A stretch of DNA of 64,000 nt from positions 372,001 to 436,000 of the forward strand of contig CAVPPH010000001.1 in NCBI GenBank assembly GCA_963707275.1, given 5' to 3'. This document shows positions 35,977 to 47,139 of this stretch, piece after piece. The notes under the pieces are model-generated. The model was not told where the DNA came from. It made no database searches and was given only the letters and a program-made list of their open reading frames with translations. This DNA is from JACKBK01 sp963707275. Its GTDB lineage: Bacteria > Chloroflexota > Anaerolineae > JAAEKA01. Within the stretch, counting starts at the first letter, position 1; each line of letters begins with the position of its first letter. Position numbers and translations under genes: made by a program.

Positions 35977-38900
35977 ATGAAGTCATCCGCAGACACAGCA
36001 ACAACGCTTGCAACCCCAGCCAGCCAACCGCGCTCAAACGCGGCGCGCTGGCTGCCGTTTGTTGTCCTGGCGCTGTTGATCCTCGTTCACCTGGCGAGCA
36101 ACATCGTCTGGCTGCAGCAGGATGGCCGCTCGTTCTATGGCGACACCGGCAACCACGCGCGCGCCACCATGGCGATCTTCGACGCCTTGCGCACGCCCAG
36201 CCTGGACATGCTGGCGCGCATCAACCGGGCCACAACTTTCTGGCCGCCGGTGGCTTACTTCATGGCTCAGCCGCTCTACATCTTGTTGGGTGTGAGCACC
36301 GACGTCACCGCGTTCACCACTACCCTCTGGTTTGCGCTGGCAATTCTCTTCACCTATTTCCTGGGGCGCAGGCTGTACGACTGGCGCACCGGCCTGGTGG
36401 CCGCCTTTTTCTTCTCCTTCTATCCGGCAGTCTATCTCCAGTCGCGCACTTACTACGTGGACATAGCGCTGACGGCTATGGTTCTCCTTGCGTTGTATTG
36501 TCTGCTGCGCACCGATTCCTTTCGCAGTCGCAGGGCGTCGCTGGTGTTCGGCGTCGCACTTGGTCTGGCTGCGCTGACCAAGAACGCCTTCATCATCATG
36601 ACCATCGGGCCGATTCTGGGCGTCGTGATCGTTGCACTGTGGTCCGCTGGTCGCACGGCGTGGCGGCAGCTTTTTGGCTGGCGTCCTGGGCGGCGACTGG
36701 AGCCGCCGGCCACCGACTTGCTCCATCGCCTTGTCAACATCATGCTGGCGGCCTTGATTGCCATGGTGCTGGCGGCCCCCTGGTACGTGAGCCACGTGTT
36801 CATCCTGGCATCCAACGCCCTCCAGGTGACCAGCGCGCCGCATCTGGCAACGAAACCGATCTACTGGTACGCCGCGAAGTTCGACGAAGGGCTGCTCATC
36901 TGGCCCTATCTGCTGCTGGTCATCGGGCTGTTGTTTGGCCTGCTGCGCTTTCGCCGCCACTGGTTTGCCATCGTCTGGCTCGTCAGCAGTGTGGCCATCC
37001 TGACGATGATCACGCGCCAGAACGTGCGCTATCTGCTGCCGGTTATGCCGGCGGCCGCGCTGCTGAGCGCTGACTGGATCGTGTTGCTGCCCAATCGCCT
37101 GGCGCGCACAGCCCTCCTGGGCGTCACAGCGTTGTTCCAGGTTTTCATGTTCGTTGTCATGAGTTGGGGAGCTCCCGCCGCCTGGAATCTCGCTCTTGAT
37201 GTGCCAGTTCAGAATGCTCACAACCCGTTCAACGACAACACCAGCGACCGTCCCGTGGCCATCGACCCGCTGGCATTCCTGTACTACCAGTACCCGCCCA
37301 AAGCGCACCGCTGGCCGGTCGTGAGCATCCTGGACATGGTCATGGCCGACATCGAGCAGAATGGCCAGACGGACCAGACCAACCGCTTCGTCTCGCTCTC
37401 CAAGGTGCTGGATTTTGAGTATTCGACCTTCGCGTACGAAACCGAGCTTGCGCGCACGCAGGGTCGGCCCGGTGCACAGACCTTACAGGTTGCCGATGTG
37501 CAGCAGCGGACCGACTATCTCATCGACTTCCTGGATTTTGATTACGTGCTATTCAAGAGCAACGACAAGAGCAACATGGAGCGCAGGCAGAATCACATCG
37601 CGACCCGCCAGCTTTGGGCCAGCGGCGACGAGATGCTGCGCCAGCGTTTCACTGCGCTGGCAACCTGGAAGCTCAGCGATGGTAGCGATGCCGAACTGCT
37701 GAAGCGCCAGGGGCCACCGCTGGCCCTCATGGAACCCGACGAGTTGCGCCCGATCCTCAAACGCATCCTGGAATTGACCCCCTTCAGCCAGCAGGCGCAG
37801 CAGATGTTGGCCCAGATTGGCTTTGAGGAGCCGCCCAAGCCGGAACCGATCTCGCTGGCTCAGCTCTGGCAAGACGCAGCCCATCGCGACCCAGAACCCA
37901 CCATTGCGCCATCCCAGCCGCTGACGATGACGATCGTGCCGGACTTCCTGGTGACGTCGCCGCAGCCGACACCCGCGCCACAACTGCCCGATCAGGTGCA
38001 GGACGTGGGCGCGCTGTTGGACGGCCTGGCAGCGGCAGCGCCTGAAGATTCAATGGCCCAGGTGCGCCTTGGCGCCTTTGCTCTGCAAGAGGGCGCGTCG
38101 CCCGATGAAGCAGGCGAGCATTTCCAGCGCGCCATCGATCTGGATCCCGCGACCTGGTTGGCCTATAGCCTGTGGGCCAATGGCCTCGGCAACACCGGCC
38201 AGATCACGCAGGCTGTGCAGCTGGTCGAGCAAGGTCTGGCGGTCATTCCCGAAAGCCCGCCGCTGACTGCCTTGCAGGCCCGCCTCCTTGCCGAAGCAGT
38301 CCCAACCAGCGACGATGCCCTGAGCGCCACGCTTGACGGCGGACGGGCCGCGCTTCAGGATCGCAACTGGGCGGATGCCATCGCCGCCGGCCAGAACGCG
38401 GTGGCGGCTGCGCCCGATCGCTTCGAGGCGCATCTGCTGCTGGGCGACGCCTATCGCGGCGCGGGCGAGCTGGCCCAGGCTGTTCCTGTCTATCAGCGGG
38501 CTGTCGAGATGGCCCCCCAGCTTAGCTTTCTCCATGCCCGCGTCGGCGAGAACTCAGGCGCGGCTGGGCCGTCCTGCGGAAGCGTTGAGCAGCAGCCTGA
38601 CCGCGCTGGCCATCGACCAGAGCCGCTGGGAGAACTGGTATGCGTTGGGTCGAGCCTATGCCGCGCAGGCGACCATCTCCACACCAGTCACTGATCTCGC
38701 CAGCGCGCAGTTGGCCAAGTCCGCCTTGCAACGGGCCATGGAACTGGCGCCGGCCGAGAACCAGGCGCCGCAACGCGCGCTGGAAGACCTGCGTGCGGCG
38801 CTGGTTGCCAAGCCGGTTGATGGTGCATCTGACACGCCAGAACCCAGCAGTGCAGTCCGCCGCGCCGAAGCCCAGGGGCTGATGCAGTCGGGCAACTCCG

Positions 38901-39302
38901 AGCAGGCGCTGACGATCTATCGCTCGCTGGCCGAGGCTGACTCCACCGACCGCGAGAGTTCGCATGGGTGTGGCTGCTGCGCTGGCCGCTCTGGAACGCA
39001 GCGACGAAGCGTTGGCGGAATACCAGCAGATCAGCGCAGACTGGCCCGACTTTCCGCCCGCCCGCATTCGCCAGGGCGAGATACTGGAACAGCAGGGTGA
39101 CATGGCCGCGGCCATCGCTGTCTACGAAGAGGCCGTGGCCGCCGCACCCGACAACGCCGACGCCCATTTCGCGCTCGCCTACGCCTACCGCAGAGCCGGC
39201 CAAATCGAACAGGCCATCGCGGCCTTCGAAGCCGGTCTCGCGCTGGACCCGAACCGTCAGGCCGCGCAGGAAGCGCTGGACGCCCTGCGAAACGGCGCGT
39301 GA
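35977..39302 (+). CDS. GT-C membrane glycosyltransferase fused to TPR repeats, copy B (two frameshifts)
   Basis: About 1,107 residues after removing one A near 38552 and one T near 38960. The N-terminal domain (about 25-430) is a polytopic GT-C fold of a different subgroup from copies A, C and D. The first loop reads GDTGNHARATMAIFD rather than WLDE, followed by TTFWPPVAYFMAQPLY and SRTYYVDIALTAM. It is most like the first half of the giant gene at 49014, with which it shares SWGAPAA near the end of the membrane part. A long extracytoplasmic region (about 430-640) precedes about 12 TPRs ending in the shared tail with ADWPDFPPARIRQGEILEQQ. The stop overlaps a GTG start of copy C, indicating one transcription unit. 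Confidence 0.85.
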
Positions 39303-42300
39303 GTAGAAACCTGCCGACGATGAACGATCCTTCACCCGTAACCGCTCCATTGCCAGCCGAGCCGTCGACCGGCACGTCCGTGCGCGACGTTCGCCGCACA
39401 ACTCTGCGTCAGTCGCTGCCCGGAAAATGGGAGCTGCTGGCGCTGGCGGCTATCGTGCTGCTCGCCTCGGCCTTGCGTATTTACCATCTGGGCTACAAGA
39501 GCCTCTGGCTGGACGAGGTGACTTTCGTCCGCTCGGCCCAGCTTGGCCCGCTTTTCGGTCCTTACGGCTATGCCAGCATCTCCCATCCGCCCGCCTATCT
39601 CCTGCTGATGCGGCTGATGGGTGCGGCTAATCCGGCCGAGTGGTTCCTGCGTTTACCAGCCATGCTGTCCGGTATCGCTGCGGTGGTTGCGCTCTGGGCG
39701 TTGGGCCGCAAGCTGCTGGGCCGCGTCGAAGGGCTGCTGGCTGCCTTTCTGCTCAGCCTGTCGCCACTGCATCTGGAGTACTCTCAGGAGGCGCATAGCT
39801 ACGCGCTCTTTGCTGCGCTCAGCACGCTGATGCTGCTGGCGCTGGTCGTTGCCGCCGGTCGCGAGACCGCGCCCGACTGGCCAAGCAACCGGCGGCTGGC
39901 GCGCTGGCTCGGGACCTGGCTGGGTTTCATCGTGGCCGCCGGTCTTGCACTCTACGTTCATTATTACGCCATCGCGCCCGTCGCGTTGAGCCTGCTGGTC
40001 TTCCCCTGCTTCCTGCTGGCTGCCAGCCCCGGTCCCGTTACATCGCTCTGGCGCGAGCGGGTCAAGCGGCGTGCTCTGCTCAATCTGGTCATTGCGCTGG
40101 CCGTCGTCGCACTGCTCTTCCTGCCTCAGGCGATCAGCCAGCTCACCGGCAGCGCGGCCACCGCCACGGCCCGCGCCGGCGCCATCGACACAGGCAGCCT
40201 TGAGCGGGAGTTCTCGCTCTCGGTGGCAACCTTCGGCGACACCGTTTTGGCGTTTATCAGCAACCGCACGCCTTGGAGCGCCAATTCTCTGTTCGTGCTG
40301 GCGATGGCTGGCTTATGGCTGGCAGGGCTGGTCTGGCTGCTGTGGCGCCGGCGAGCGGTGGGTGTTGCGTTTCTGCTTTGGACGCTGCTGCCGTTGCCGC
40401 TGCTGGCCTGGTTCGCCTACCAGGCCGGTTTCAGCTTCGCACCGCGCCGGTTGATCTTCATCCTGCCGGTCTTCTTGTTGACCGCTGCGGTTGGGATGAC
40501 GGGGGTCGCGCGACTGGCTGGCCGACTCGCCCAGCGGCTTGATCCCGCCCGCGGCGGACTGGCCCGCACTGCTGCGGCCGCAATCCTGGCTATCCTGATG
40601 CTGGCGTTCGTCGTTGGCAGCCTGGGTCCGCTGGACTTTTACTACCGCAAGCCAAAGCAGGATTGGCGTACGTTGGCAGCGATCTTGCAGACAGCGGCCC
40701 GGCCGGGCGACGCGGTGGTGATCCTGCCCAACGCTGAGGCGCCGCTGGACTGGTACTACAAGAACCCCGCTGCGCGCGTCATTTCCGACGGTTTGACGGG
40801 CAAGCTGAACGATCTTTGCGCCAGCAGCCGGGTCGTCTACATCGCCTCGGCAACCACTGGCAAGCAGCCCAGCGCCGATGAAGTCGCTTTTCTGGCGACC
40901 AACTACATCCGCGTGCCGCTGAAGGAGGTGACCCTCTACTATCGTAACTGTCAGCCCGGCGTGTGGTATGGCGACGGCGCCGAGCCGCTCTACCAGCAGG
41001 CCACCGACCCCTTCTTCAACTTCAATCCGGTACGCACCTCCTTTACGGCGTACCAGGAGGCTGCCAGGCTAGCCGCCGCGACGTTGCCGCAAATCGCGTT
41101 AGTCGAGACGCCCGCCGCTTCTGCAACCGTTGAGGCTCAGCCGGCAACCGCGGCCACCGAAACACCGCAGCAATCAGAGTTGACGGTGACGCCTGTTTCT
41201 GCCACCCCGACGCCGGAGCCGCTGCCCGATCCTGCTGCCGATCTCGGCGCGTACTTGTCGGCGGCAACTCGACAGCAGCCCGACAGCGCCGCTGCGTTGA
41301 CCCGCCTCGGCGCGTATCTGGTACAGTCGGGCGAATTGGACCGCGCGCTTGATCGCTTCGAGCGCGCCACGGCGCTTGACCCGGCAAACAGCCTGGCCTA
41401 CAATCTATGGGTGCAGACGCTGGTACTGGCCGGCCAGGGCGACGACGCGCGCCAGGTGCTGGTTCAGGCCCGGACGGTTCTGCCGGACGACCCGGGCCTC
41501 GCGATCGTTGCCGCGGGTCTGGCCGGCAACGCGCCGTCCAGCGCAATCAGCGCCGAGCTCCAGTCCCTGTTGGCCGCGGGACAGGCCGCACTCAGCGCTG
41601 GCGATGCAGCCGAGGCGGTCGCTCAAGGTCGCCGGGCAGTCGCGCTGGGTCCTACTCGCTACGACGGCTACCTACTTCTGGGCGACGGCTACCGCGATCT
41701 GGGCGAGCTGGGTCAGGCGCTGGCAGCCTACCGGCGCGCGTCGGCTCTTGCGCCGCAACTCAGCTTCCTGCACGCGCGCCAGAGCGAGATTCTGGCGCGC
41801 CAGTTGCGGATCGCCGACGCGCTGGAGGCCGGATTGAACGCGGTTGCCATCGACGAGACCGGCTGGGAGAATTGGTTGGCGCTGGGGCGGGCCTATGCTG
41901 CCACGGAAGGCAACGATCCCGCTGCGCTGGAACTGGCCCGCAGCGCCTTACAACAGGCGGTTGACCTCGCGCCGACGGGAAACGTTGAGTCCAGGCGCGC
42001 ACTGGATGATCTTCTGGTCGCAGCCGGTCTGCAAACTGCGGCAACCGCGTCGCTGGAGGGGCCCGCCACGGCCACGCCGGTTCTCAGCCCGGCAGCCCGG
42101 CGGGCGCAGGCCGAGGCAGCGCTGCGCACTGGACGGGCCGACGACGCTCTGGCCGCGTTCCAGTCGCTGGTTGAGACCGATCCGGCTGACACTGACAGCC
42201 GGATGGGCGTTGCCGCGGCGCTGGCTGCCCTGGGCCGTGTCGATGAAGCGCTGGCCAGCTATGAACAGATCAGCGTCGAGCAACCGGGTTATCCCTTCGC

Positions 42301-42541
42301 GTATGTCCAGCGCGGCGAACTGCTGGAGCAGCGCGGCGCGATCGACGCCACGCTGGAGGCCTTCCGTGCCGCGGCTGCGGTCGCGCCGGAGAACGCCGAT
42401 GTGCGCTTCACCCTGGCCTACGCGCTCCAGCGCGCCGGCCTGATCGACGAGGCCATTGTGGCTTTCGAAGCCGGTCTCGCGCTGGACCCGACCCGTCAGG
42501 CAGCGCAGGAAGCGCTGGATGCCCTGAGCGGCGGCTCTTGA
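39299..42541 (+). CDS. GT-C membrane glycosyltransferase (PMT/GT39-like) fused to TPR repeats, copy C (intact)
   Basis: This 1,080-residue copy is uninterrupted and shows the architecture best. A short cytoplasmic N-terminus ends in LPGKWELLALAAIVLL, the first helix. The catalytic-loop motif is KSLWLDEVTF, then SHPPAYLLLMRL, EYSQEAHSYAL, YVHYYAI and RRLIFILPVF. After the last helix comes FYYRKPKQDWRTLAAIL and an extracytoplasmic domain (about 450-600) with the conserved YYRNCQPGVWYGDGAE. A Pro/Thr linker and about 12 TPRs (640-1078) follow, including the tail with YPFAYVQRGELLEQRG. It is closest to copy A. GTG 39299 overlaps the preceding stop; ATG 39320 is an alternative start. Confidence 0.92.
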   Translation: MSRNLPTMNDPSPVTAPLPAEPSTGTSVRDVRRTTLRQSLPGKWELLALAAIVLLASALRIYHLGYKSLWLDEVTFVRSAQLGPLFGPYGYASISHPPAYLLLMRLMGAANPAEWFLRLPAMLSGIAAVVALWALGRKLLGRVEGLLAAFLLSLSPLHLEYSQEAHSYALFAALSTLMLLALVVAAGRETAPDWPSNRRLARWLGTWLGFIVAAGLALYVHYYAIAPVALSLLVFPCFLLAASPGPVTSLWRERVKRRALLNLVIALAVVALLFLPQAISQLTGSAATATARAGAIDTGSLEREFSLSVATFGDTVLAFISNRTPWSANSLFVLAMAGLWLAGLVWLLWRRRAVGVAFLLWTLLPLPLLAWFAYQAGFSFAPRRLIFILPVFLLTAAVGMTGVARLAGRLAQRLDPARGGLARTAAAAILAILMLAFVVGSLGPLDFYYRKPKQDWRTLAAILQTAARPGDAVVILPNAEAPLDWYYKNPAARVISDGLTGKLNDLCASSRVVYIASATTGKQPSADEVAFLATNYIRVPLKEVTLYYRNCQPGVWYGDGAEPLYQQATDPFFNFNPVRTSFTAYQEAARLAAATLPQIALVETPAASATVEAQPATAATETPQQSELTVTPVSATPTPEPLPDPAADLGAYLSAATRQQPDSAAALTRLGAYLVQSGELDRALDRFERATALDPANSLAYNLWVQTLVLAGQGDDARQVLVQARTVLPDDPGLAIVAAGLAGNAPSSAISAELQSLLAAGQAALSAGDAAEAVAQGRRAVALGPTRYDGYLLLGDGYRDLGELGQALAAYRRASALAPQLSFLHARQSEILARQLRIADALEAGLNAVAIDETGWENWLALGRAYAATEGNDPAALELARSALQQAVDLAPTGNVESRRALDDLLVAAGLQTAATASLEGPATATPVLSPAARRAQAEAALRTGRADDALAAFQSLVETDPADTDSRMGVAAALAALGRVDEALASYEQISVEQPGYPFAYVQRGELLEQRGAIDATLEAFRAAAAVAPENADVRFTLAYALQRAGLIDEAIVAFEAGLALDPTRQAAQEALDALSGGS

Positions 42542-42557
42542 AAGAAACCAACTGACC

Positions 42558-44809
42558 ATGACCGAAACTTCACCTATTGTCGCACCTACCCCCGCAGAGT
42601 CGCCGTCGCCAAGCCGCGCCTTCGGTCGCATCACCGCGGCGCGACGATACGCCAGCCGCGGCCGGGCAAGTGGGAACTGCTGGCGCTGGCCGCCATCGTG
42701 CTGGTCGGCGCGGCGCTGCGCATCTACCTGCTGGGCGACAAGAGCCTGTGGTTGGACGAACTGAACCTGCTGCGCTCTTCCTACGCCAGCGGCGACTGGC
42801 TCGCGCCCTTCGGTCTTAGCATCCTCGACCACCCGCCTGGCTACATGGTGATTCTGCGCATTATGATGCACGTCAATCAGGCGGAATGGTGGCTGCGTCT
42901 GCCGGCGATGCTTACCAGCGTCGTTGCGCTGGTGGTGATCTGGGGACTGGCACGGGTCATGTTCGGCCCGCTGGCAGGCATCTTTGCCGCCTTCATCCTG
43001 GCACTGTCGCCCATGCATCTGCGCTATGCCCAGGAGGCGCACAGCTACGGCCTGTACGGCCTGCTTAGCATCGTCGCTATCTGGCTGCTCTATCGGGCCG
43101 CGCGTGCCGAGGCGCTGGCGGAGCCCGCCGGGCGCACCGTGCGCGGCTGGCTCCGCATCTGGCTGCCGTTCGTCGTGACGGCCATCGTCCTGATGTACGT
43201 ACACTACTACTCGTTGTTCCTGATCGCGCTGTGCCTGCTGCTGTTTCCGCTCTTCCTGCTGGACTGCGCCGAGGGTCGGCTTAGCTCTCTGTGGCAGGAC
43301 CGCGATCGCCGTGTCGCCATCGGGCGCATGGTGGCCGCGATGGCGGCGGTCGGCCTGCTCTACCTGCCGCAACTGGTGATCGGCGTCGGCAACAGCCTCG
43401 AATACGCGCAGGATCTGGGCGAAAGCCTGCCCGACCGCTCGCTGATCAACAGCGCGCTCTGGGCGGCCCGGCCGATCACCGAGAACTGGGACCTGGGCTA
43501 CCGCTTCGGTGTCGTGGCGGTGATTGTCGTCACGCTGGCCGGGTTGGCCTGGCTGTTGTGGCGGCGGGCGCCGCTGGGCGTCAGCATGATCATGATCCTG
43601 CTGTTGCCCGTGCCGCCCAGCATCTTCATGGCCTTCCGCACCGGCATTGCCTACAACGTGCGCCGCATCATCTTCACCCTGCCGGTGCTGATCCTGGTGA
43701 TGGCCGTCGGGATGGTGGTGATCATCGAGCTGCTGAGCTGGCTGGCCAGCGGCACATCCAGCGACGACGACCCGGCTCGCGGCGTGATCCATCGCCGGAT
43801 CGCCACGATTCTGTCGCTGGGCATGGTGCTGCTGTTCACCTTCGCCGCCGTTGCGCCGATCCGTGGCTACTACGCACGGCCGAAGCAGGACTGGAAGACG
43901 GTGGGCGAGATGCTGAACACGCTGGTGGAAGCCAACGACGTAGCCGTAGCCAAGCCTAAGGCTGCCAAGAATCTCTCCTGGTACTATCCGGCCATTCAGC
44001 CCGTTGGCGGCGATCTGGAGTCCGCGCTGGAAATCGCCTGCGGTTTGAAGGGCCAGACCTATCTGGTGGTGATGCCCAACGAGGCGCTGTCCCGGACCGA
44101 GCGGCAGTGGATCGACGAGCACTTTGTGGACATACCGGTCAAGGACCTGGACGTGTATTACCGCACCTGCGAGGAGGGCAGCCAGTGGTACGGTGAGGGT
44201 GCAGGGCCGGCTTTCGACATCGCCTGGAACCCGAATACGCCCTATCCGCCGACCCGGCGCGCCTACGAGGCCTATGCCCGTGCTGGCGGACTGGGCGATG
44301 CGACTGGCCAGACAGCCCAGCCCGTCGCCACACCCACGCCGACGCCGACGGTGGTGATTCCGACGGATCAGGGGCCGTGGGTGGAGGCGGCCGCGCTGCT
44401 GCGCGCCGGACGCATCGACGAGGCGCTGGCCAAGTATCAGGAACTGGTCGATACCCACCCCAACCACCGCGGCAGCATGATGGGTCTTGCGCAGGCGCTG
44501 GGAGCCGCGGGCCGTACCGATGAGGCGGTGGCGTTGTTCGACCAGGTCAGCGAGCAGTGGCCCGACTTCGCGTGGTCCTACATCCGCCGCGGCGAGCTGC
44601 TGGAGAGCGCCGGCAAGGAGCGGGACGCGCTGAAGGACTACCGGGCCGCGGTCGCCTTGGCCGTTGAGGACGCCGACGCATCCTTCGTGTTGGGTCATGC
44701 CTTCATGCGTCTGGGCGAAAACAAGGAAGCCATCGAGCAGTTTCAGGCTGTTCTCGCCATCGACCCCAACCGCGAGGGTGTCAAGGCGGCGCTAGAGAAG
44801 CTGCAATAG
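42558..44809 (+). CDS. GT-C membrane glycosyltransferase (PMT/GT39-like) with short TPR tail, copy D (frameshifted N-terminus)
   Basis: About 749 residues if the frame is corrected by two bases near 42600-42680, where MTETSPIVAPTPAESPSP must join PRPGKWELLALAAIVLVG. The uninterrupted part is 42698-44809. Motifs KSLWLDELNL, DHPPGYMVILRI, RYAQEAHSYGL, YVHYYSL and RRIIFTLPVL place it with copies A and C. The extracytoplasmic part keeps YYRTCEEGSQWYGEGAGPAF, and the TP-repeat linker is followed by only four TPRs, which correspond to the C-terminal tail common to all five fusions. It starts 16 bases after copy C. Confidence 0.88.
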
Positions 44810-44960
44810 GAAAGAGCGATTAACTCGAATGGGTGCGTTTACAGATGGTTGATGAGACACTGAGAACATGGCGGCGGTCGTCCGACGCTGCCCCACTAGA
44901 TTCGAATGTCACCAATCCGAATCGAAGGCTTCACCGAAAGGAGTGCTATCGACAAAAACT

Positions 44961-47013
44961 ATGCAACCCACACGCGGGTTTTGGGGTGGGCTTTTGACGT
45001 GTGTGTTATTGCTGGCGACGCTGTTAGTCGCCAGCGAGGCTGTCGGGGCTGGCGGACCGCCCCTGGCTGCTGATCCGCTTTCTGCGTTCGGTGATCCTAG
45101 CCCCGGCCACGATCACAACCCGGCGTTTCCGTGGCAAGCCCGCGACCGCCAACACGGCGCTGACAGCGAGTCGTCGCCTCAGTGGTACTCCGCCCAGTTG
45201 CACCTGCACGGATGGAGCAACCACAACGCCAATCCGATGCCTGCGTCGCTGCAGGCCAACACGGTCTGGGCCCAACGCGTCGATCTGGACGTGCTGTGGT
45301 GGACCGAACACAACTCCATCTTTCACCAGGTCAACGACATCGGCATCGACCTGACAGACGCCACGCTGGACGGCTTGAGCGTGGACATACCGCTGCCGCC
45401 CGGAGTACCGATCTGGGCGCAGAGCTGGTACGTCAGCAAGTTCAAGGCAACGCTCACTGGCAACGGCACGGCCACAACGACGCTGGCCAACGGCATGATG
45501 CGTGCCGCAGTCACCGACGCCGACTCGTCTCCGTCCAGCCTGCAATACCGCGGCATGGCCGTCCAGGGCCAGCCGGTGGCCGGCCAGCGGTTTCCCCGAC
45601 CCCTGGTCAGCGATCCCGTGCTGAGCTTCGATGCCAACCTGTGCGGTGAAGCGTCTGCGGACGCCTACGCTGAAGTCCGCGTGAATCTGTCCTATCACGA
45701 CTACGGCACGCTGACCGACCAGCGTCTGATCTACCGTCTCGTGCCAGCCAGCCAGCCCGCTTCGGTGATTGCGACCAGCAACCGCATCACGTACACGGTG
45801 CCGCTGACCGACACGCGGGTGGAGTTGCCGCTGCTGGCCCACGCCCTCCCCCTGCGCGACGGCGCGGACAACATCTTTCAGGAACTATACATCGCGGTTG
45901 GATCGCGCAACAGCGCGCCGGCTTGCCTGAACATCGGTAATTTCCTGTTGCACAGCCGCCAGCCGCTGCCGGAGCACAACTACCAGGAACATCGCCAGAT
46001 CGCGCAGCAGATGGGTGTCGCCTACGAGACCGATATCGCGTCCGGCTGGGAACAGTTCAGCGGCGCGCGGCACATCAACGCGTTTATGCCGACCAGCTCG
46101 ACCTTGCTGCCTGGACTGGACGACATCCAGGCGCAGAACTTTGTTCCCCTGGTGCACAGCCAGGACGGGCTGGCCATGCTCAACCATCCCTTTGGCACGG
46201 GCGCAGGCATCGAGCTGCCGCCAGCGCAGCAGGAGGCGCTCGTTCAGACGATGCTCGACACGCTGATACCGGTGAAAGCCTGGGGCGCCGACATGATCGA
46301 GTCGTACCTGCTGCGGGCGCAGGTCAATCTGCTGAACCACCTGCGGCTGTGGGATCTGCTGGAAGTCAACGGGATTCCTATGTGCGGCGCCTCCACCAGT
46401 GACCAGCACGGCGCGCCTTTCGTTGGCCCGGCGTTCTGGACCACCTGGATCGAGGCCAAGTCGCCTGACCAGGATACGCTGTTGGCCTCCATGCGCCGTT
46501 GCCGGGTCTTGTTTGGAAACCTTGAACGCTACGACGGCGTGTTTGATCTGTGGCTTGACGGTGTGCCGATGGGCGGCACGCATCCCGTCCAGTCGGGCGC
46601 GCTGCCGCTGCGGGTTATCGTGGATCCGCTGCCCGCCGGCGCACAGGTGCGGCTGGTGCAGATTGCGCTGACGCCCGGCCGCGAGCTGATCTACATCCGC
46701 GATCACGAGGTCATCAACTCCGGCCAGCCGGTGATGATCGACGTCAGCCAGCCCAGCTTCGTGCGCGCCGAGCTGTGGACGGCGGACAACCAGCCGATGG
46801 CGTTCACCAATCGCATCGCGCTGGAGAGTTCTGACGTGTGACGTCAATGCTGACCAACAGGTCTCCATCGCCGATGTGCAGATGGTTTCCGCCAAGTTCG
46901 GAGGCACGGTTCCGCCTGTGTCAGCGGTGCTCGATCTGTGGCCTGACGGCGTGATCGACCTGAAAGACATTATGCGCGCCGCCGACTGCTGGTCGGCCAA
47001 CGCGACCAACTAA
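44961..47013 (+). CDS. Secreted PHP-domain protein with dockerin-like C-terminus (one frameshift)
   Basis: About 684 residues. The signal peptide begins at ATG 44961 (MQPTRGFWGGLLTCVLLLAT). AAAGGAG lies 17 bases upstream, so the start is not certain. PHP-type phosphoesterase metal motifs are visible: AQLHLHGWSNHN, LDVLWWTEHNSI, LAMLNHPFG and GASTSDQHGAPF. A stop at 46841 ends the main frame, but removing one base near 46837 continues into CDVNADQQVSIADVQMVSA and PDGVIDLKDIMRAADCW, a dockerin-like pair ending at 47013. It lies between GT-C copies D and E and precedes the sulfatase. An extracellular phosphoesterase or a binding protein on the PHP fold are both possible. Confidence 0.8.
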
Positions 47014-47116
47014 GGACGCGTCCATCATTTTGTTACCACTTTGGCCGGTCTTGCGAAGCACCCCGGAGTGGGCTGACCGAGCCAACACAGGCAAGTTTTT
47101 TCTGGACACGTCCTAA
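47011..47116. repeat. Short MITE-like element with AGGACGYGTCCA termini
   Basis: AGGACGCGTCCA (47013-47024) and TGGACACGTCCT (47103-47114) are inverted with 11 of 12 matches. They enclose about 78 non-coding bases and are flanked by TAA/TTA-like bases. Its left end overlaps the stop codon of the PHP-domain gene. Confidence 0.5.
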
Positions 47117-47139
47117 CTATCTTGACGACAGGTGTGCGA

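Noticed and set aside
41948..44698. 916-codon minus-strand open frame opposite GT-C copies C and D
   Set aside because: It is a His/Gln/Arg-rich shadow of a high-GC coding region; the plus strand encodes conserved glycosyltransferase and TPR motifs.
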